From the NCBI GenBank assembly GCA_030149205.1, contig JASBSB010000001.1, positions 652,712-716,711 of the forward strand: DNA of 64,000 bases, in the 5' to 3' direction. This DNA comes from Candidatus Heimdallarchaeota archaeon. GTDB taxonomy: Archaea; Asgardarchaeota; Heimdallarchaeia; Heimdallarchaeales; Kariarchaeaceae. Position numbers and translations under genes: made by a program. Shown here one piece after another: positions 45,669 to 55,378 of this stretch; the first letter of the stretch is position 1, and each line of letters opens with the position of its first letter. The notes under the pieces are model-generated. The model searched no databases and had not been told where the DNA came from. It saw only the letters and a list, made by a program, of their open reading frames with translations.

Positions 45669-46741
45669 TGAGAGAGCTATTTTGTGTAAAATGTGGGAAA
45701 ACTCAGGTGCCTTTGCAGGAATCACTTTGCGAAACTTGCTATTGGCAAAGCCACACGAGCTTTACTTTTAAATCTCGAGCAATAGAAATTAACACATGTC
45801 TTGAGTGCGGTGCAATCATGTTGCCGAGTGGTTGGACTGGCTCAAACACTGGAGAAAAAGCAATTTTCCTGATTTTACAAAACGTCCATTATTGGGTTAA
45901 AGCACCTTTTGAGGTAGATTTTGAAGCAAGACAACTAACTGAACCACTTTGGGAAGATGGGAAACCCAGCTTTAGAATAGAGGTCACTGCAACTGATGAT
46001 CTAATCGAACAATTTGAGCCACACGTAGAGACAAAAGAGATCGATGTTATAATCTTGTGGGGAACATGCAAGGCGTGTGTTGCAAAAAGAACAGGGAGCA
46101 AAGTTACCTTTCAGATTCGAGCAGATGGTAGAGAACTTACAAAGACTGAAGAGAAAGAGGTAGAACAAATTGTCACAAAGATTGTAAAGCAACTTCAACC
46201 AGAAAATCCAATGGCATTTGTTTCTGATGTCATCTATCAGACCTATGGATTTGACCTAAAGCTTGCAACACAGAGGTTGGGTGACATCATCATGGAACAA
46301 CTTGTTAAACGCTGGGTGGGTGTCAAGGATAAGAATTATAAGCTCGTAGGGGAGGAAAGGGATGGAACCAGAAAATATGCACTTACTTTTCTTTTCAAAC
46401 TCCCTCATGTAACAAATGATGAAATTGTTAGATATAACAACAGATATTTTTGGGTAGCTGGAATTAGCAAGGCAGGAGTAGAGCTTGTTGACCTTAAGAG
46501 CGATGAAAATATTTCAGTCTTAAAATACAAAGACATTCAAAAGCTGGATCCGCCACCATTTCATAAAAATTACCTAGTCATTTCACAGGATCATGAGACA
46601 AAAGATTATCAACTTATGGATCTCCAAGATTTTCACACATTTGAAGTGTCAGGATTTGACTTTCCAAGGTTGTTGCACGTGGGAGAGGAAGAGGAATTCT
46701 TAATTATTGACGAGAATTTATTTATAGATAAGAGAAGTTAA
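45668..46741 (+). CDS. nmd3: NMD3-like protein (60S/50S subunit biogenesis)
   Basis: 357 residues. The N-terminal zinc-binding region shows CVKCGK, CETCYW, CLECGAI and CKAC pairs, as in archaeal and eukaryotic NMD3. Later beta-rich domains (residues ~230-330) correspond to the eIF5A-like part. In eukaryotes NMD3 binds the large subunit during export; in archaea it is thought to act in late assembly. It starts one base into the DUF424 stop and precedes RIO1. Confidence 0.92.
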   Translation: MRELFCVKCGKTQVPLQESLCETCYWQSHTSFTFKSRAIEINTCLECGAIMLPSGWTGSNTGEKAIFLILQNVHYWVKAPFEVDFEARQLTEPLWEDGKPSFRIEVTATDDLIEQFEPHVETKEIDVIILWGTCKACVAKRTGSKVTFQIRADGRELTKTEEKEVEQIVTKIVKQLQPENPMAFVSDVIYQTYGFDLKLATQRLGDIIMEQLVKRWVGVKDKNYKLVGEERDGTRKYALTFLFKLPHVTNDEIVRYNNRYFWVAGISKAGVELVDLKSDENISVLKYKDIQKLDPPPFHKNYLVISQDHETKDYQLMDLQDFHTFEVSGFDFPRLLHVGEEEEFLIIDENLFIDKRS

Positions 46742-46894
46742 CCTGTTACACTTTATCTTGAAAAGTAGTCTTACTTGGTTGTATCCTTACAAAGGATTAG
46801 TCTTACAAGGTATTTTTTAATCGACTTACGATCCTTGGAGGAATATAATGCAATTAATATAGAATTCCATGTCACTTTTTTTGAAGCAGAAAGG

Positions 46895-46902
46895 ATTTAT
46901 AC
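46895..46902 (+). promoter_or_regulatory. TATA box of rio1
   Basis: ATTTATAC lies 20-27 bp upstream of the ATG at 46922. This fits a leaderless transcript and supports that start over the distant upstream in-frame one at 46775. Confidence 0.5.
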
Positions 46903-46921
46903 CTTTAACCTGCATCAAATT

Positions 46922-47752
46922 ATGATGGCAGAAGAAATTCCAGATTCTGAAATTGATGAGCTAGAAAGAAAGAGCAACAAAAGGAGAATTCTGGAAAAGG
47001 ATAAGAGTCAATTATCAACCGTGGAAACAGTGTTTGATGATAAAACACGATTGATCCTTTTTGGGCTGATTAACAAAGGAGTAATCGACTCTGTGGAAGG
47101 GGCCATTTCAACTGGAAAGGAGGCAAATGTATATTTTTGTAAAGGGAAAAGACCAACAGTCTGTAAGATTTACAGGGTTGATTCACCAGCATTCAAAAAG
47201 ATGAAGATTTATGTTGAGGGTGACCACAGATTCAAAAAGTTCAGACAGTCAAGACATGGATTCATCAAGGAATGGGCAAAAAAGGAATTCAAAAATCTCA
47301 AAAAGCTACGCAAAGTTGGTGTGCCTGTACCTGAACCGTATGATTTGGAAAGAAATGTCTTACTTATGGAATTTTTGAACAGAGATGACACACCACTTCC
47401 AAAATTGAAGGATGCAGAGGTTGTAAATCCAGCAAAGCTGTACAAGGAGATCATGGACTCTGTGAAGAAAATGGTCAGAGAGGCAAAACTGATACATGGT
47501 GACTTGAGTCCTTTTAACATCCTCTTTGACGAGGTTGAACAGAGGTATTACATTATTGATGTTTCTCAATCAGTATTAGATTCTCACCCTCAGGCAGAAT
47601 TATTTCTAATTCGAGATTTAATGAACCTAAATGATTTTTTTGCTGGGTTTGGTTTAGAGATTATAGAAATTAAAGACCTATATAGATGGATCACGGGAAT
47701 GCCAGGTGATGAGGGAAAAATACTCTTAGCCAAAAACTACAAGATTGAATAA
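46922..47752 (+). CDS. rio1: RIO1-type serine protein kinase
   Basis: 276 residues from the ATG at 46922. The P-loop-like ISTGKEANVYFCKG, the catalytic loop LIHGDLSPFNILF and the metal-binding IIDVSQSV are all RIO1-type. YRVDSPAFKKMKIYVEGD before the flexible loop also marks RIO1 rather than RIO2. RIO1 promotes late small-subunit maturation. The open frame extends 49 codons upstream, but those residues are not kinase-like. Confidence 0.94.
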   Translation: MMAEEIPDSEIDELERKSNKRRILEKDKSQLSTVETVFDDKTRLILFGLINKGVIDSVEGAISTGKEANVYFCKGKRPTVCKIYRVDSPAFKKMKIYVEGDHRFKKFRQSRHGFIKEWAKKEFKNLKKLRKVGVPVPEPYDLERNVLLMEFLNRDDTPLPKLKDAEVVNPAKLYKEIMDSVKKMVREAKLIHGDLSPFNILFDEVEQRYYIIDVSQSVLDSHPQAELFLIRDLMNLNDFFAGFGLEIIEIKDLYRWITGMPGDEGKILLAKNYKIE

Positions 47753-47879
47753 TTTTGTAAGAAACCTATCCTAAGAGTCGAAAATTACCTATGTACCTCA
47801 AATCTGAGTTTCAATTGTAATTATCACAAAGTCAAGACAATAAACCATACCTTAAATGCTTTTTAGGAAAACAAAAACT

Positions 47880-48953
47880 ATGGCAGACGGAAAAAAAGTT
47901 GTTCTTGTCAATGGGACAGGGACAATAGGTGAACCATTAATTTCGCTTCTTTTGGGAATAAAGGATAAAGTTGGAATTGATGAAGTTCTTTTCTATAAGC
48001 ATTCTCCAAGATTAACTGACAGACCAATGTTAAATGACCTTATTCGTCGTGGTGCAAAGATGGTCACTGAAGAATCAAAAAAGAGTGAGTTTGAACAACT
48101 TGGATTAAAGCCAGCTTACACCCTTGAAGAAGCATTGAACATTGCAGATGTTGTTGCTGACGCAACAAAAGAAGGCATTGGAGAAAAAAATAAAGAGCTC
48201 TTTTACTCCAAACATGAAAATCACATCAAAGGGTTCCTGGCTCAAGGTTCTGAATCTAATTTTGGCATAATCTATGCAAACGGGATCAACGATGAGATTT
48301 TTACCTCAGGACCATTGCCAAAATATGTGCAAATTGCCTCATGTAACACTCATGCCGCTGCTGCTTTGGTTAAACACCTTGGATATGCAAAAGAAGATAA
48401 TTTTGAACATGCTGACCTAACGTTCATAAGAAGAGCTAGTGATGTATCACAGGATAAGAGTGTACCTGCCCCCACAATTTCTGCATTTGATGATGAGGTA
48501 TTTGGCACACACCACGCACAAGATGTTCATCGAATATTCAAAACCCTAGGGAAGAATATTGACATCTTTAGCAGTGCAATTAAGGTAAACTCTCAATATA
48601 TGCATAGCTTGTCTGCACACCTAAAATTTAAGGAACCACTAAGTAGGGATGAAATCATCAGTATCGTCAATGGGACACCTCAACTGGCCCTTACGAACAA
48701 GACCAGTGTCAATAAGGTTTTCTCCTTTGGTAGGGATCACGGATACTATGGGCGAATCCTTAATCAATCGGTCATAGTCGAACCTTCTGTCAAAGTAAAT
48801 GGAGATCACCTATATCTCTGGTCAATGACACCCCAAGATGGGAACTCTATTCTAAGTTCAATCAAAGCTATTCTTTATTACCTCTATGAAGAAAATTCGA
48901 AAGTTGAAGAATTAATGAAGGTAGCAAACCCCTGGTTGTTTAATGAGGTTTAA
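47880..48953 (+). CDS. archaeal type II glyceraldehyde-3-phosphate dehydrogenase-like protein
   Basis: 357 residues from the ATG at 47880. The Rossmann motif NGTGTIGEPL, DATKEGIGEKNK and the catalytic Cys in IASCNTHAAAAL, followed by FIRRASD and HHAQDV, follow archaeal GAPDH. Differences include GTG instead of GYG, SCNTHAA instead of SCNTTGL, and AQGSE instead of QGGE. It may be a GAPDH of altered specificity or a paralogue acting on another phosphorylated aldehyde. Confidence 0.8.
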   Translation: MADGKKVVLVNGTGTIGEPLISLLLGIKDKVGIDEVLFYKHSPRLTDRPMLNDLIRRGAKMVTEESKKSEFEQLGLKPAYTLEEALNIADVVADATKEGIGEKNKELFYSKHENHIKGFLAQGSESNFGIIYANGINDEIFTSGPLPKYVQIASCNTHAAAALVKHLGYAKEDNFEHADLTFIRRASDVSQDKSVPAPTISAFDDEVFGTHHAQDVHRIFKTLGKNIDIFSSAIKVNSQYMHSLSAHLKFKEPLSRDEIISIVNGTPQLALTNKTSVNKVFSFGRDHGYYGRILNQSVIVEPSVKVNGDHLYLWSMTPQDGNSILSSIKAILYYLYEENSKVEELMKVANPWLFNEV

Positions 48954-49061
48954 AGTCACATCAAGAGCTAGACTGAAAAGTATCGAAAATCTTAGTATAA
49001 CTTAGTCAATAATTCTTATCAATTAGACAACATTTATTATCGCCCATTCTCTAGGTTAATT

Positions 49062-49922
49062 ATGAATCAGTTGCCAACCATCGAAAAAATTTCTGTTGAA
49101 AAGCTAGATGGTGAGAAGAATGTCCTTGCTCCAAAGGGAGACAGAATAGACCTCGTTCTACAACAGGTGAACGCTCTTACCCAAAAGGTTGCAGACATTC
49201 AAAAAACTATTGACAAGGATCTTAGATTAACCTATGTTAATTCACTCAGCAAATTTTTGAGAAATGAGGCTGAGGATATGGTGGAGCGACTGTCTTGTGG
49301 ATACCACGCAAAAACCGAGTTACATTGCAAGAACTGGATATCTAAAAATATAAGAGGCTATCTTCAAAACCTTGAAAATGGAAATTTAATAGATGCAAAA
49401 ATATTCCTAGAATCTTTCCTTCTGGAAGTCAAGGGAAACATAAATGACATCGACAAGAATATGCATTGCAGAGAGGATTGGCAGACGATCTATGAGATCC
49501 TAACCAGGCAACTTGACCTAATAAAAGATGTGGCAATCTTATTTACCCCAGCAGAAGAACAGCTAGCAACTCGCAAATATGATTTTGAACCTAGCTTTAT
49601 CAATGAAAAATTCATCAGTCCCTTATCTCACCCCATTAGAGTGAAAATTATCTACACATTAAAGGAAGCACCCAGAAGATTTACCGTGCTGAAAGATGAG
49701 TTAGAGATCAAGAACACCGGTCTCTTGGTTCATCACCTCAAACCACTACAGGATGCAGGCTTTGTTGTCCAAAATTACAAGAAAGAATATCTGCTTACTG
49801 AGGATGGAATTCTGGTCAGCAAATTTCTAGCCCAGATAGACTCACAGCTCAGACCAACAGAGCCTATCAGAGTGAACATTGAACCAGTGAAAATAAAGAA
49901 ATTAAAAGTATTAAACAAATAA
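49062..49922 (+). CDS. ArsR-like winged-helix protein with helical N-terminal domain
   Basis: 286 residues. The C-terminal ~90 residues form an ArsR-type winged helix: LSHPIRVKIIYTLKEAPRRF, GLLVHHLKPLQDAGFV and a wing ending YLLTEDG. The N-terminal ~180 residues are helical (VLQQVNALTQKVADIQK, then an Asp/Glu-rich region with two Cys) and could be a sensing or dimerisation part. It sits 49 bp before HMG-CoA reductase on the same strand. Confidence 0.75.
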   Translation: MNQLPTIEKISVEKLDGEKNVLAPKGDRIDLVLQQVNALTQKVADIQKTIDKDLRLTYVNSLSKFLRNEAEDMVERLSCGYHAKTELHCKNWISKNIRGYLQNLENGNLIDAKIFLESFLLEVKGNINDIDKNMHCREDWQTIYEILTRQLDLIKDVAILFTPAEEQLATRKYDFEPSFINEKFISPLSHPIRVKIIYTLKEAPRRFTVLKDELEIKNTGLLVHHLKPLQDAGFVVQNYKKEYLLTEDGILVSKFLAQIDSQLRPTEPIRVNIEPVKIKKLKVLNK

Positions 49923-49971
49923 AACAAATCAAATTAGATTATCTTATAACTCCTACTTCTAAAGACAGAGT

Positions 49972-51237
49972 ATGAAACCCACGTCTCGAATTGAAGGCTT
50001 TCACAAGTTGAGTCAAAACGAAAAAATTGACAAAATTAAACAAATGGCAGGGCTAACAGACGACGAAGTAAAGATCTTGACCGCACAAAACGTCCCAATG
50101 GATCTCTTCGACAGAATGATCGAAAACAACATTGGGGTGATGACTGTACCTATTGGTGTTGCAACCAATTTTATCATAGATGACACATCCAGATTGGTAC
50201 CTATGGCAGTCGAGGAATCTAGTGTGGTGGCAGCTGCATCAAACGCTGCTAAGATGACCAGAAATCACGGGGGATTCCACACCTCAAGCACAGGGTCTTA
50301 TATGATTGGACAAATACAGGTACTTGATTTGCAGACTCCTGAATTTGCATCTCACATAATTTTGAGTAACAAAGAACAGCTTTTGAAGCTAGCCAATGAA
50401 CAAGACCCAGTTCTTGTTAAGTTCGGCGGGGGTGCAACAGATTTAGAAACAAGAATCATCGGTACCAGTGTTGGGGATATGTTGATTGTCCATCTCATAG
50501 TTAATGCTCTCGATGCAATGGGAGCAAACGCAGTAAACACCATGGCTGAGGCAATCGCCCCAGAAATTGAAAAGCTGACTGGTGGGGTTGTACGTCTACG
50601 AATCCTCAGCAACCTTGCTGACAGGAGAGTGATCAGGGCACGTGCAGTGTTTGATGCTGAAATGCTGGGCGGGGAAGAGGTAGTTGAGGGAATAATTGAT
50701 GCATGGGCATTTGCTGATGCAGACCCATACCGAGCAGCAACCCACAACAAGGGGATCATGAATGCTATTTCTGCGATTGCGCTTGCCACTGCAAATGACT
50801 GGAGAGCGATTGAGGCAGGTGCACACAGCTATGCAGCCAGAAATGGATTCTATACCTCACTAACAACTTACGAGATAAATGAAGATGGAAATCTTGTTGG
50901 AACAATTGAGATACCGTTAGCACTGGGAACAATCGGGGGGGCATCAAGAATACACCCAACTGCACAGATCAATCTTAAGATCATGGGAGTGAAAGGGGCT
51001 CAAGAGTTAGCAAGTATCGTAGCATCTGTCGGACTGGCTCAAAACCTCGCAGCACTAAGAGCACTTGCAACAGAAGGTATTCAAAAAGGTCACATGAAAC
51101 TTCATGCCAGAAACATGGCAACTCAGGTAGGTGCTGTTGGTGAGGAGATTGACAAAGTGGCAGCAAAGATGATAAAACTTGGTAAGGTTCGTGCTGATGT
51201 CGCTGAAGAGGCCCTAAAAGAAATCAGAAAAAAATAA
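49972..51237 (+). CDS. hmgA: class II 3-hydroxy-3-methylglutaryl-CoA reductase
   Basis: 421 residues. TVPIGVATNFIID, MAVEESSVVAAASNAAKM with the catalytic Glu, the class II cofactor loop LDAMGANAVNTMAEA, NKGIMNAISAIALATANDWRA with Lys and Asp, and HMKLHARN near the C-terminus with the catalytic His are all visible. Class II enzymes often use NADH. It makes mevalonate for isoprenoid lipids; most archaea use class I for this, so transfer from bacteria is likely. Confidence 0.93.
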   Translation: MKPTSRIEGFHKLSQNEKIDKIKQMAGLTDDEVKILTAQNVPMDLFDRMIENNIGVMTVPIGVATNFIIDDTSRLVPMAVEESSVVAAASNAAKMTRNHGGFHTSSTGSYMIGQIQVLDLQTPEFASHIILSNKEQLLKLANEQDPVLVKFGGGATDLETRIIGTSVGDMLIVHLIVNALDAMGANAVNTMAEAIAPEIEKLTGGVVRLRILSNLADRRVIRARAVFDAEMLGGEEVVEGIIDAWAFADADPYRAATHNKGIMNAISAIALATANDWRAIEAGAHSYAARNGFYTSLTTYEINEDGNLVGTIEIPLALGTIGGASRIHPTAQINLKIMGVKGAQELASIVASVGLAQNLAALRALATEGIQKGHMKLHARNMATQVGAVGEEIDKVAAKMIKLGKVRADVAEEALKEIRKK

Positions 51238-51401
51238 AAACCGCTTGAAAGTATATTTTGAAAGTATAGAAAGCATATATTTGGAATTTATTGGGAATTT
51301 TAAGTAATTTAATTTTATTCCATGAAAAGAAATTAGTTTTCACTCTCAATAAACAGTCCTAAATAGAAGATTTATCAAGTAAAACCTGATAATATTATTT
51401 A

Positions 51402-53378
51402 ATGACATTAAAGGTTCATGCCCCTTTCAAACCAATGGGAGATCAAGTTAACGCGATAAAAAAGTTATCAGAGGGATTCCAAAATGGTGAAAAGTTTCAG
51501 ACACTTTTGGGGGTTACTGGAAGTGGAAAAACCTTCACCTCCTCTCACGTGATTGAAAAAATGAACCTCCCCACTCTGGTCATCGCCCATAACAAGACTC
51601 TTGCAGCTCAGCTTTATGCAGAATACAGAGAGTTTTTTCCAGATGCTGCTGTGGAATACTTTGTCAGCTTTTATGATTACTACCAACCAGAGGCATATCT
51701 CCCAACCAAAGACCTATACATTAGCAAGGACTTCAGTATCAACGAGCAGATCGAAAAGCTGAGAAACTCAACCACCAAATCACTGGCTGAGAGGGATGAT
51801 GTAATTGTGGTGGCTTCTGTGTCTTGTATCTATAATGTTGGTCTACCTCAGATCTATCGAGCCATGAGATTCCCAATCCATGTTGGAATGAACATCGAAA
51901 GAGATGACCTCCTTAGACGCCTAATCAAGCTTCAATACAACAGGAATGAATATGAACTGAAACCAAAAACCTTTCGCGCAAAGGGAGACATAGTAGAAAT
52001 ATATCCCATCTATCAAGATACCAGCATTCAGATAGAGTTTTTTGGTGATGAAATTGAAAGGATCAACGAAAAGGATCCAAAATCAGGAAAGAAAATCAGA
52101 AGTTATGATGACATCACAATCTATCCTGGGACTCAGTATCTGACACAGGAAAAGGCTCTGGAAAATGGAATCCGGACAATAAAGGAAGAACTCGAAATAC
52201 GACACAATGAATTTCTAAATGTTGGAAAATACGCAGAGGCGGAACGAATCTTACAAAGAACGAATTACGATCTTGAACAACTGCAGCAGTATGGACACTG
52301 CGCAGGAATTGAGAATTACTCTCTCCACTTTGATGGCAGAAATCCAGGTGACCCTCCATACACTCTGTTAACTCACTTTCCAGAGGATTTTCTAATGATT
52401 GTGGATGAATCGCATGTCACCTTACCTCAGGTCAGAGGGATGTATGGAGGAGATTTCAGTAGAAAAAAGAATCTTGTGACATATGGGTTCAGACTTCCCT
52501 CTGCCTACGACAACAGACCCCTCAGATTTGAAGAGTTCGAAAACAGAATGCCATACACATTGTTTATGAGTGCAACCCCAGGTGATTATGAGCTGAAAAA
52601 GTCACAATTCATTGTTGAACAGCTAATTAGACCAACAGGGCTAACAGAGCCAGATATTGATGTCAGAAGAACAGAAAATCAGATAGATGATGTAATCGTA
52701 GAAATTCAAAAACGAATCAAGGTGGGTCAGAGAGCGTTAATTACCACACTCACCAAAAGAATGGCAGAGACGCTCTCAGAGTACCTACTTGAAATGGGAA
52801 TCAAAGCCACATACATGCACAGTGATATTGATGCTCTAAACAGAGTGAAAATACTGAATGAGCTTAGGACTGGAGAGGTAGACGTGATAGTAGGAATCAA
52901 CCTACTCAGAGAAGGATTAGACCTTCCAGAAGTGACTCTTGTTGCAATTTTAGACGCAGACAAAGAGGGATTCCTCAGGTCACGAAGAAGTCTTATTCAG
53001 ACGATGGGAAGAGCCGCAAGAAATGTGGAAGGTATGGTAATTCTCTACGCAGACAAAATAACAATGAATATGAAAGAAGCGATTGAAGAGGTCACCAGAA
53101 GAAGAAAAATCCAACAGGAATACAACAAGAAACACAACATCCAGCCAAAAACAGTTGTCAGAGGAATCAAATCAGTCTTAGATGACTTACAAGACATGAA
53201 ACAGAAAGAATTCGACATCAAATATCAAGATGTCATGAAAACTGAGGATGTAAACGTCCTTATAGATGAGTTTACAGAGCTAATGAACGCTGCAGCTGAA
53301 AAGCTAGACTTTGAGGTGGCTGCCCAGCTAAGAGACAAGATAAGAGATCTAAAGAGACTTCAGGCTGTTGAATTATGA
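51402..53378 (+). CDS. uvrB: excinuclease ABC subunit B
   Basis: 658 residues. Helicase motifs: LLGVTGSGKT (Walker A), LMIVDESHVTLPQ (Walker B), GINLLREGLDLPEV and QTMGRAARN. The beta-hairpin FYDYYQPEAYLP locks the damaged strand. The UVR domain near the C-terminus (AAEKLDFEVAAQLRDKI) binds UvrC/UvrA. This bacterial repair protein occurs in only some archaea, usually with uvrA and uvrC; those genes are not in the window. Confidence 0.96.
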   Translation: MTLKVHAPFKPMGDQVNAIKKLSEGFQNGEKFQTLLGVTGSGKTFTSSHVIEKMNLPTLVIAHNKTLAAQLYAEYREFFPDAAVEYFVSFYDYYQPEAYLPTKDLYISKDFSINEQIEKLRNSTTKSLAERDDVIVVASVSCIYNVGLPQIYRAMRFPIHVGMNIERDDLLRRLIKLQYNRNEYELKPKTFRAKGDIVEIYPIYQDTSIQIEFFGDEIERINEKDPKSGKKIRSYDDITIYPGTQYLTQEKALENGIRTIKEELEIRHNEFLNVGKYAEAERILQRTNYDLEQLQQYGHCAGIENYSLHFDGRNPGDPPYTLLTHFPEDFLMIVDESHVTLPQVRGMYGGDFSRKKNLVTYGFRLPSAYDNRPLRFEEFENRMPYTLFMSATPGDYELKKSQFIVEQLIRPTGLTEPDIDVRRTENQIDDVIVEIQKRIKVGQRALITTLTKRMAETLSEYLLEMGIKATYMHSDIDALNRVKILNELRTGEVDVIVGINLLREGLDLPEVTLVAILDADKEGFLRSRRSLIQTMGRAARNVEGMVILYADKITMNMKEAIEEVTRRRKIQQEYNKKHNIQPKTVVRGIKSVLDDLQDMKQKEFDIKYQDVMKTEDVNVLIDEFTELMNAAAEKLDFEVAAQLRDKIRDLKRLQAVEL

Positions 53379-53718
53379 TCCACAACTTTGACTAAAAGTC
53401 CTTTGTTCAATGACCAGTGAGGTAAGAGGTTTACATCCATGAACTCAGTCACAAAAGCATATCATCAAATAACCATAAAAATTTGAATAGATTACGACTA
53501 CCCACATTCTATACCACACCAAAATTGTCATCACAGGGTGAATAGTTGAATAGTAGACAGGTGGCCATTTTCCTTGCTTGAAAGCTTAAAAACACTATAA
53601 AATTCATCATTTGTTTCCAAATTTGAACAGAGGTATCACTAAATTTCAAAGCTTTTTTCTATATTTTTACAACTAAAGTCTGGGGAGCTAACTAATTACA
53701 CCCTGTGAAGAGGGGGTT
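53379..53718. other. gene-free region downstream of uvrB
   Basis: 340 bp between convergent uvrB and the surface-protein gene. No open frame, RNA gene or clear repeat was seen. It is AT-rich with several T-runs near 53580-53660, which could end transcription. Confidence 0.45.
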
Positions 53719-54477
53719 TCATTTTCTAAATTTCTTAAAATAAACCAAGATCCCAGCAGTAAGAACCACAATTATACCAGAAAGAATAAACCCTAAAAGA
53801 TTGCTTGAGGTGTCTCGAAAGGAACCAACAGTAAAGGTGAGAAAATAATCACCACCTATTGGTTTGTTTAACACAACATTCGGTGAATGTGTGGGTTGAT
53901 CATCCCAAAATCCAAACATAACAGCATAACTATCTCCAGAATGAAGAGCGATATCATACCCCTTTGTGTCACCAGAGTTCATCTGCTTCGCAAATTCAAA
54001 CACCAAGGTTCCATTTAGCACACCAACAGTCCCCATTGTATTCTCAATGCCTCCGTTAGCCGTGTCATTAAAAACCTTGAAAGAATGAGTGTAGAAATCT
54101 TGAGACTCAGTGCGAAAGTAATTCACCAAAACCATATCGTCTGGAGACTGTTTTGTCCCATGAATCTTATGATCACCATTTCTGTCAAACTCGATGCCAA
54201 AATAATCATGTAAACCTGAAGGATCCAATCTGATTACATCCCCTGGCTTGTTATGGGGGATCAATGCCAAGAAATAGATCCATTTGCTTGTATAAATAAT
54301 TGACAGATTTAAGTTTTCACTATTCGTCAAGGGGATTGTATACTGGTAGGCACCTGACCATTCCCCCTTCTTTACAACCCCATCAAGAGTTGGAAGGGAC
54401 GTCTGAGCATGAACGAAAAAAATAGGGAAGGGGAGCAGAAGAACCAACAAAAACAGCAGATCAAATGTTTTCCTCAT
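53719..54477 (-). CDS. membrane-anchored surface protein with CBM9/DOMON-like domain
   Basis: 252 residues. A signal peptide (residues 1-25) ends near FFVHAQT. Residues ~30-215 form a beta-rich domain: GVVKKGEWSGAYQYT, IYTSKWIYFLALIPHN and DYFGIEFDRNGDHKIHG. This pattern is seen in CBM9/ethylbenzene-dehydrogenase-like and DOMON domains, which bind sugars or haem. A C-terminal transmembrane helix (about 225-245) and basic KKFRK tail anchor it in the membrane. No haem ligand can be assigned. Confidence 0.65.
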   Translation of the reverse strand: MRKTFDLLFLLVLLLPFPIFFVHAQTSLPTLDGVVKKGEWSGAYQYTIPLTNSENLNLSIIYTSKWIYFLALIPHNKPGDVIRLDPSGLHDYFGIEFDRNGDHKIHGTKQSPDDMVLVNYFRTESQDFYTHSFKVFNDTANGGIENTMGTVGVLNGTLVFEFAKQMNSGDTKGYDIALHSGDSYAVMFGFWDDQPTHSPNVVLNKPIGGDYFLTFTVGSFRDTSSNLLGFILSGIIVVLTAGILVYFKKFRK

Positions 54478-54720
54478 CTAGCTTTTGTTCTGAAAATAGA
54501 TATAAATCATTAGAGATAAGTTCTCAGGAAAATATATAAAATATCATCAGCAGTTACTAGATCCGAACAAATAGATGGGACATGAAAAAAAAATTAATTT
54601 ATTAAGTGAAGAGTTGAGTGATTAAGATATAATTTTACTATGGATAAATTTTGATTAAACGTCAGTTTGAATCATAAACTATTTATTTTGTGAAATGTCT
54701 GAACTCAACACCCATAATAC

Positions 54721-54730
54721 TTATTTAAAA
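54721..54730 (+). promoter_or_regulatory. TATA box of the 54758 regulator
   Basis: TTATTTAAAA ends 28 bp before the ATG at 54758. This spacing supports a leaderless transcript from that start rather than the upstream ATG at 54695. Confidence 0.5.
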
Positions 54731-54757
54731 TTAGCGGGATTCATTATAGGGAGAACT

Positions 54758-55126
54758 ATGGATTATCAAAGCTTCCGGGAATTCCTCGACCAAAAACCTG
54801 CACTTTCTGAGCTAATTAAAGCCTTTTTTGGCTTAAACTACGTAGAATATGAAACCTTTGAGATCCTTATTAAACATGATGAGCTGAATGTGAGTCAGAT
54901 AATGACACTCCTTGGAAGGGATGACAGAGTCCTAGTAAACCGATGCCTCAAGAAACTAAGGGAGAGTGACCTTGTGATAAGAGCAAAGGAGAGCAGGACA
55001 GGAAGACGGGGCTACTGGTACGTATACAGTCTCATCTCACTTGAAGAGCTACAAAACAAGATGACAGACCTGATTGACCTATGGTGCAAACATGCACGTA
55101 TCGTTATTGAACGAATGAACAGCTAG
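54758..55126 (+). CDS. TrmB/MarR-like helix-turn-helix regulator
   Basis: 122 residues from the ATG at 54758, which fits the promoter spacing; an in-frame ATG at 54695 would add 21. The winged helix reads YETFEILIKHDELNVSQIM, VLVNRCLKKLRESDLVIR and the wing RTGRRGYWYVYSL. A C-terminal helix (residues ~95-120) likely dimerises. This is a known archaeal regulator type whose ligand is unknown. It lies between two surface-protein genes. Confidence 0.75.
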   Translation: MDYQSFREFLDQKPALSELIKAFFGLNYVEYETFEILIKHDELNVSQIMTLLGRDDRVLVNRCLKKLRESDLVIRAKESRTGRRGYWYVYSLISLEELQNKMTDLIDLWCKHARIVIERMNS

Positions 55127-55350
55127 AATTCAACGTAAACAGATGATAGTAGATTAAACCCCAATGTGAGTAAACCCATCCCCGGTTGTAACATTGTGTA
55201 GACCCACCATAAGTGAATCTATGCTCTTGGATTGAGAGGAACTAAAATGAATAGAAAAATATTATAATTGTACTCATATTGATTTGTAAACTTGAAGGAA
55301 CAACCTTATGTTTTTATCCACAAATGTGCGTACAATGGTCACCAAAAATC

Positions 55351-55358
55351 CTTATAAA
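55351..55358 (+). promoter_or_regulatory. TATA box of the SBBP surface-protein gene
   Basis: CTTATAAA lies 21-28 bp before the ATG at 55379, predicting a leaderless transcript. Confidence 0.55.
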
Positions 55359-55378
55359 GTGTAACCATTACGAGTTTT

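Noticed and set aside
46775..46921. Upstream in-frame extension of RIO1
   Set aside because: A TATA box sits inside this stretch 20-27 bp before the ATG at 46922, so it is probably not translated.
50352..50789. 145-codon minus-strand frame
   Set aside because: Antisense to the conserved core of HMG-CoA reductase.
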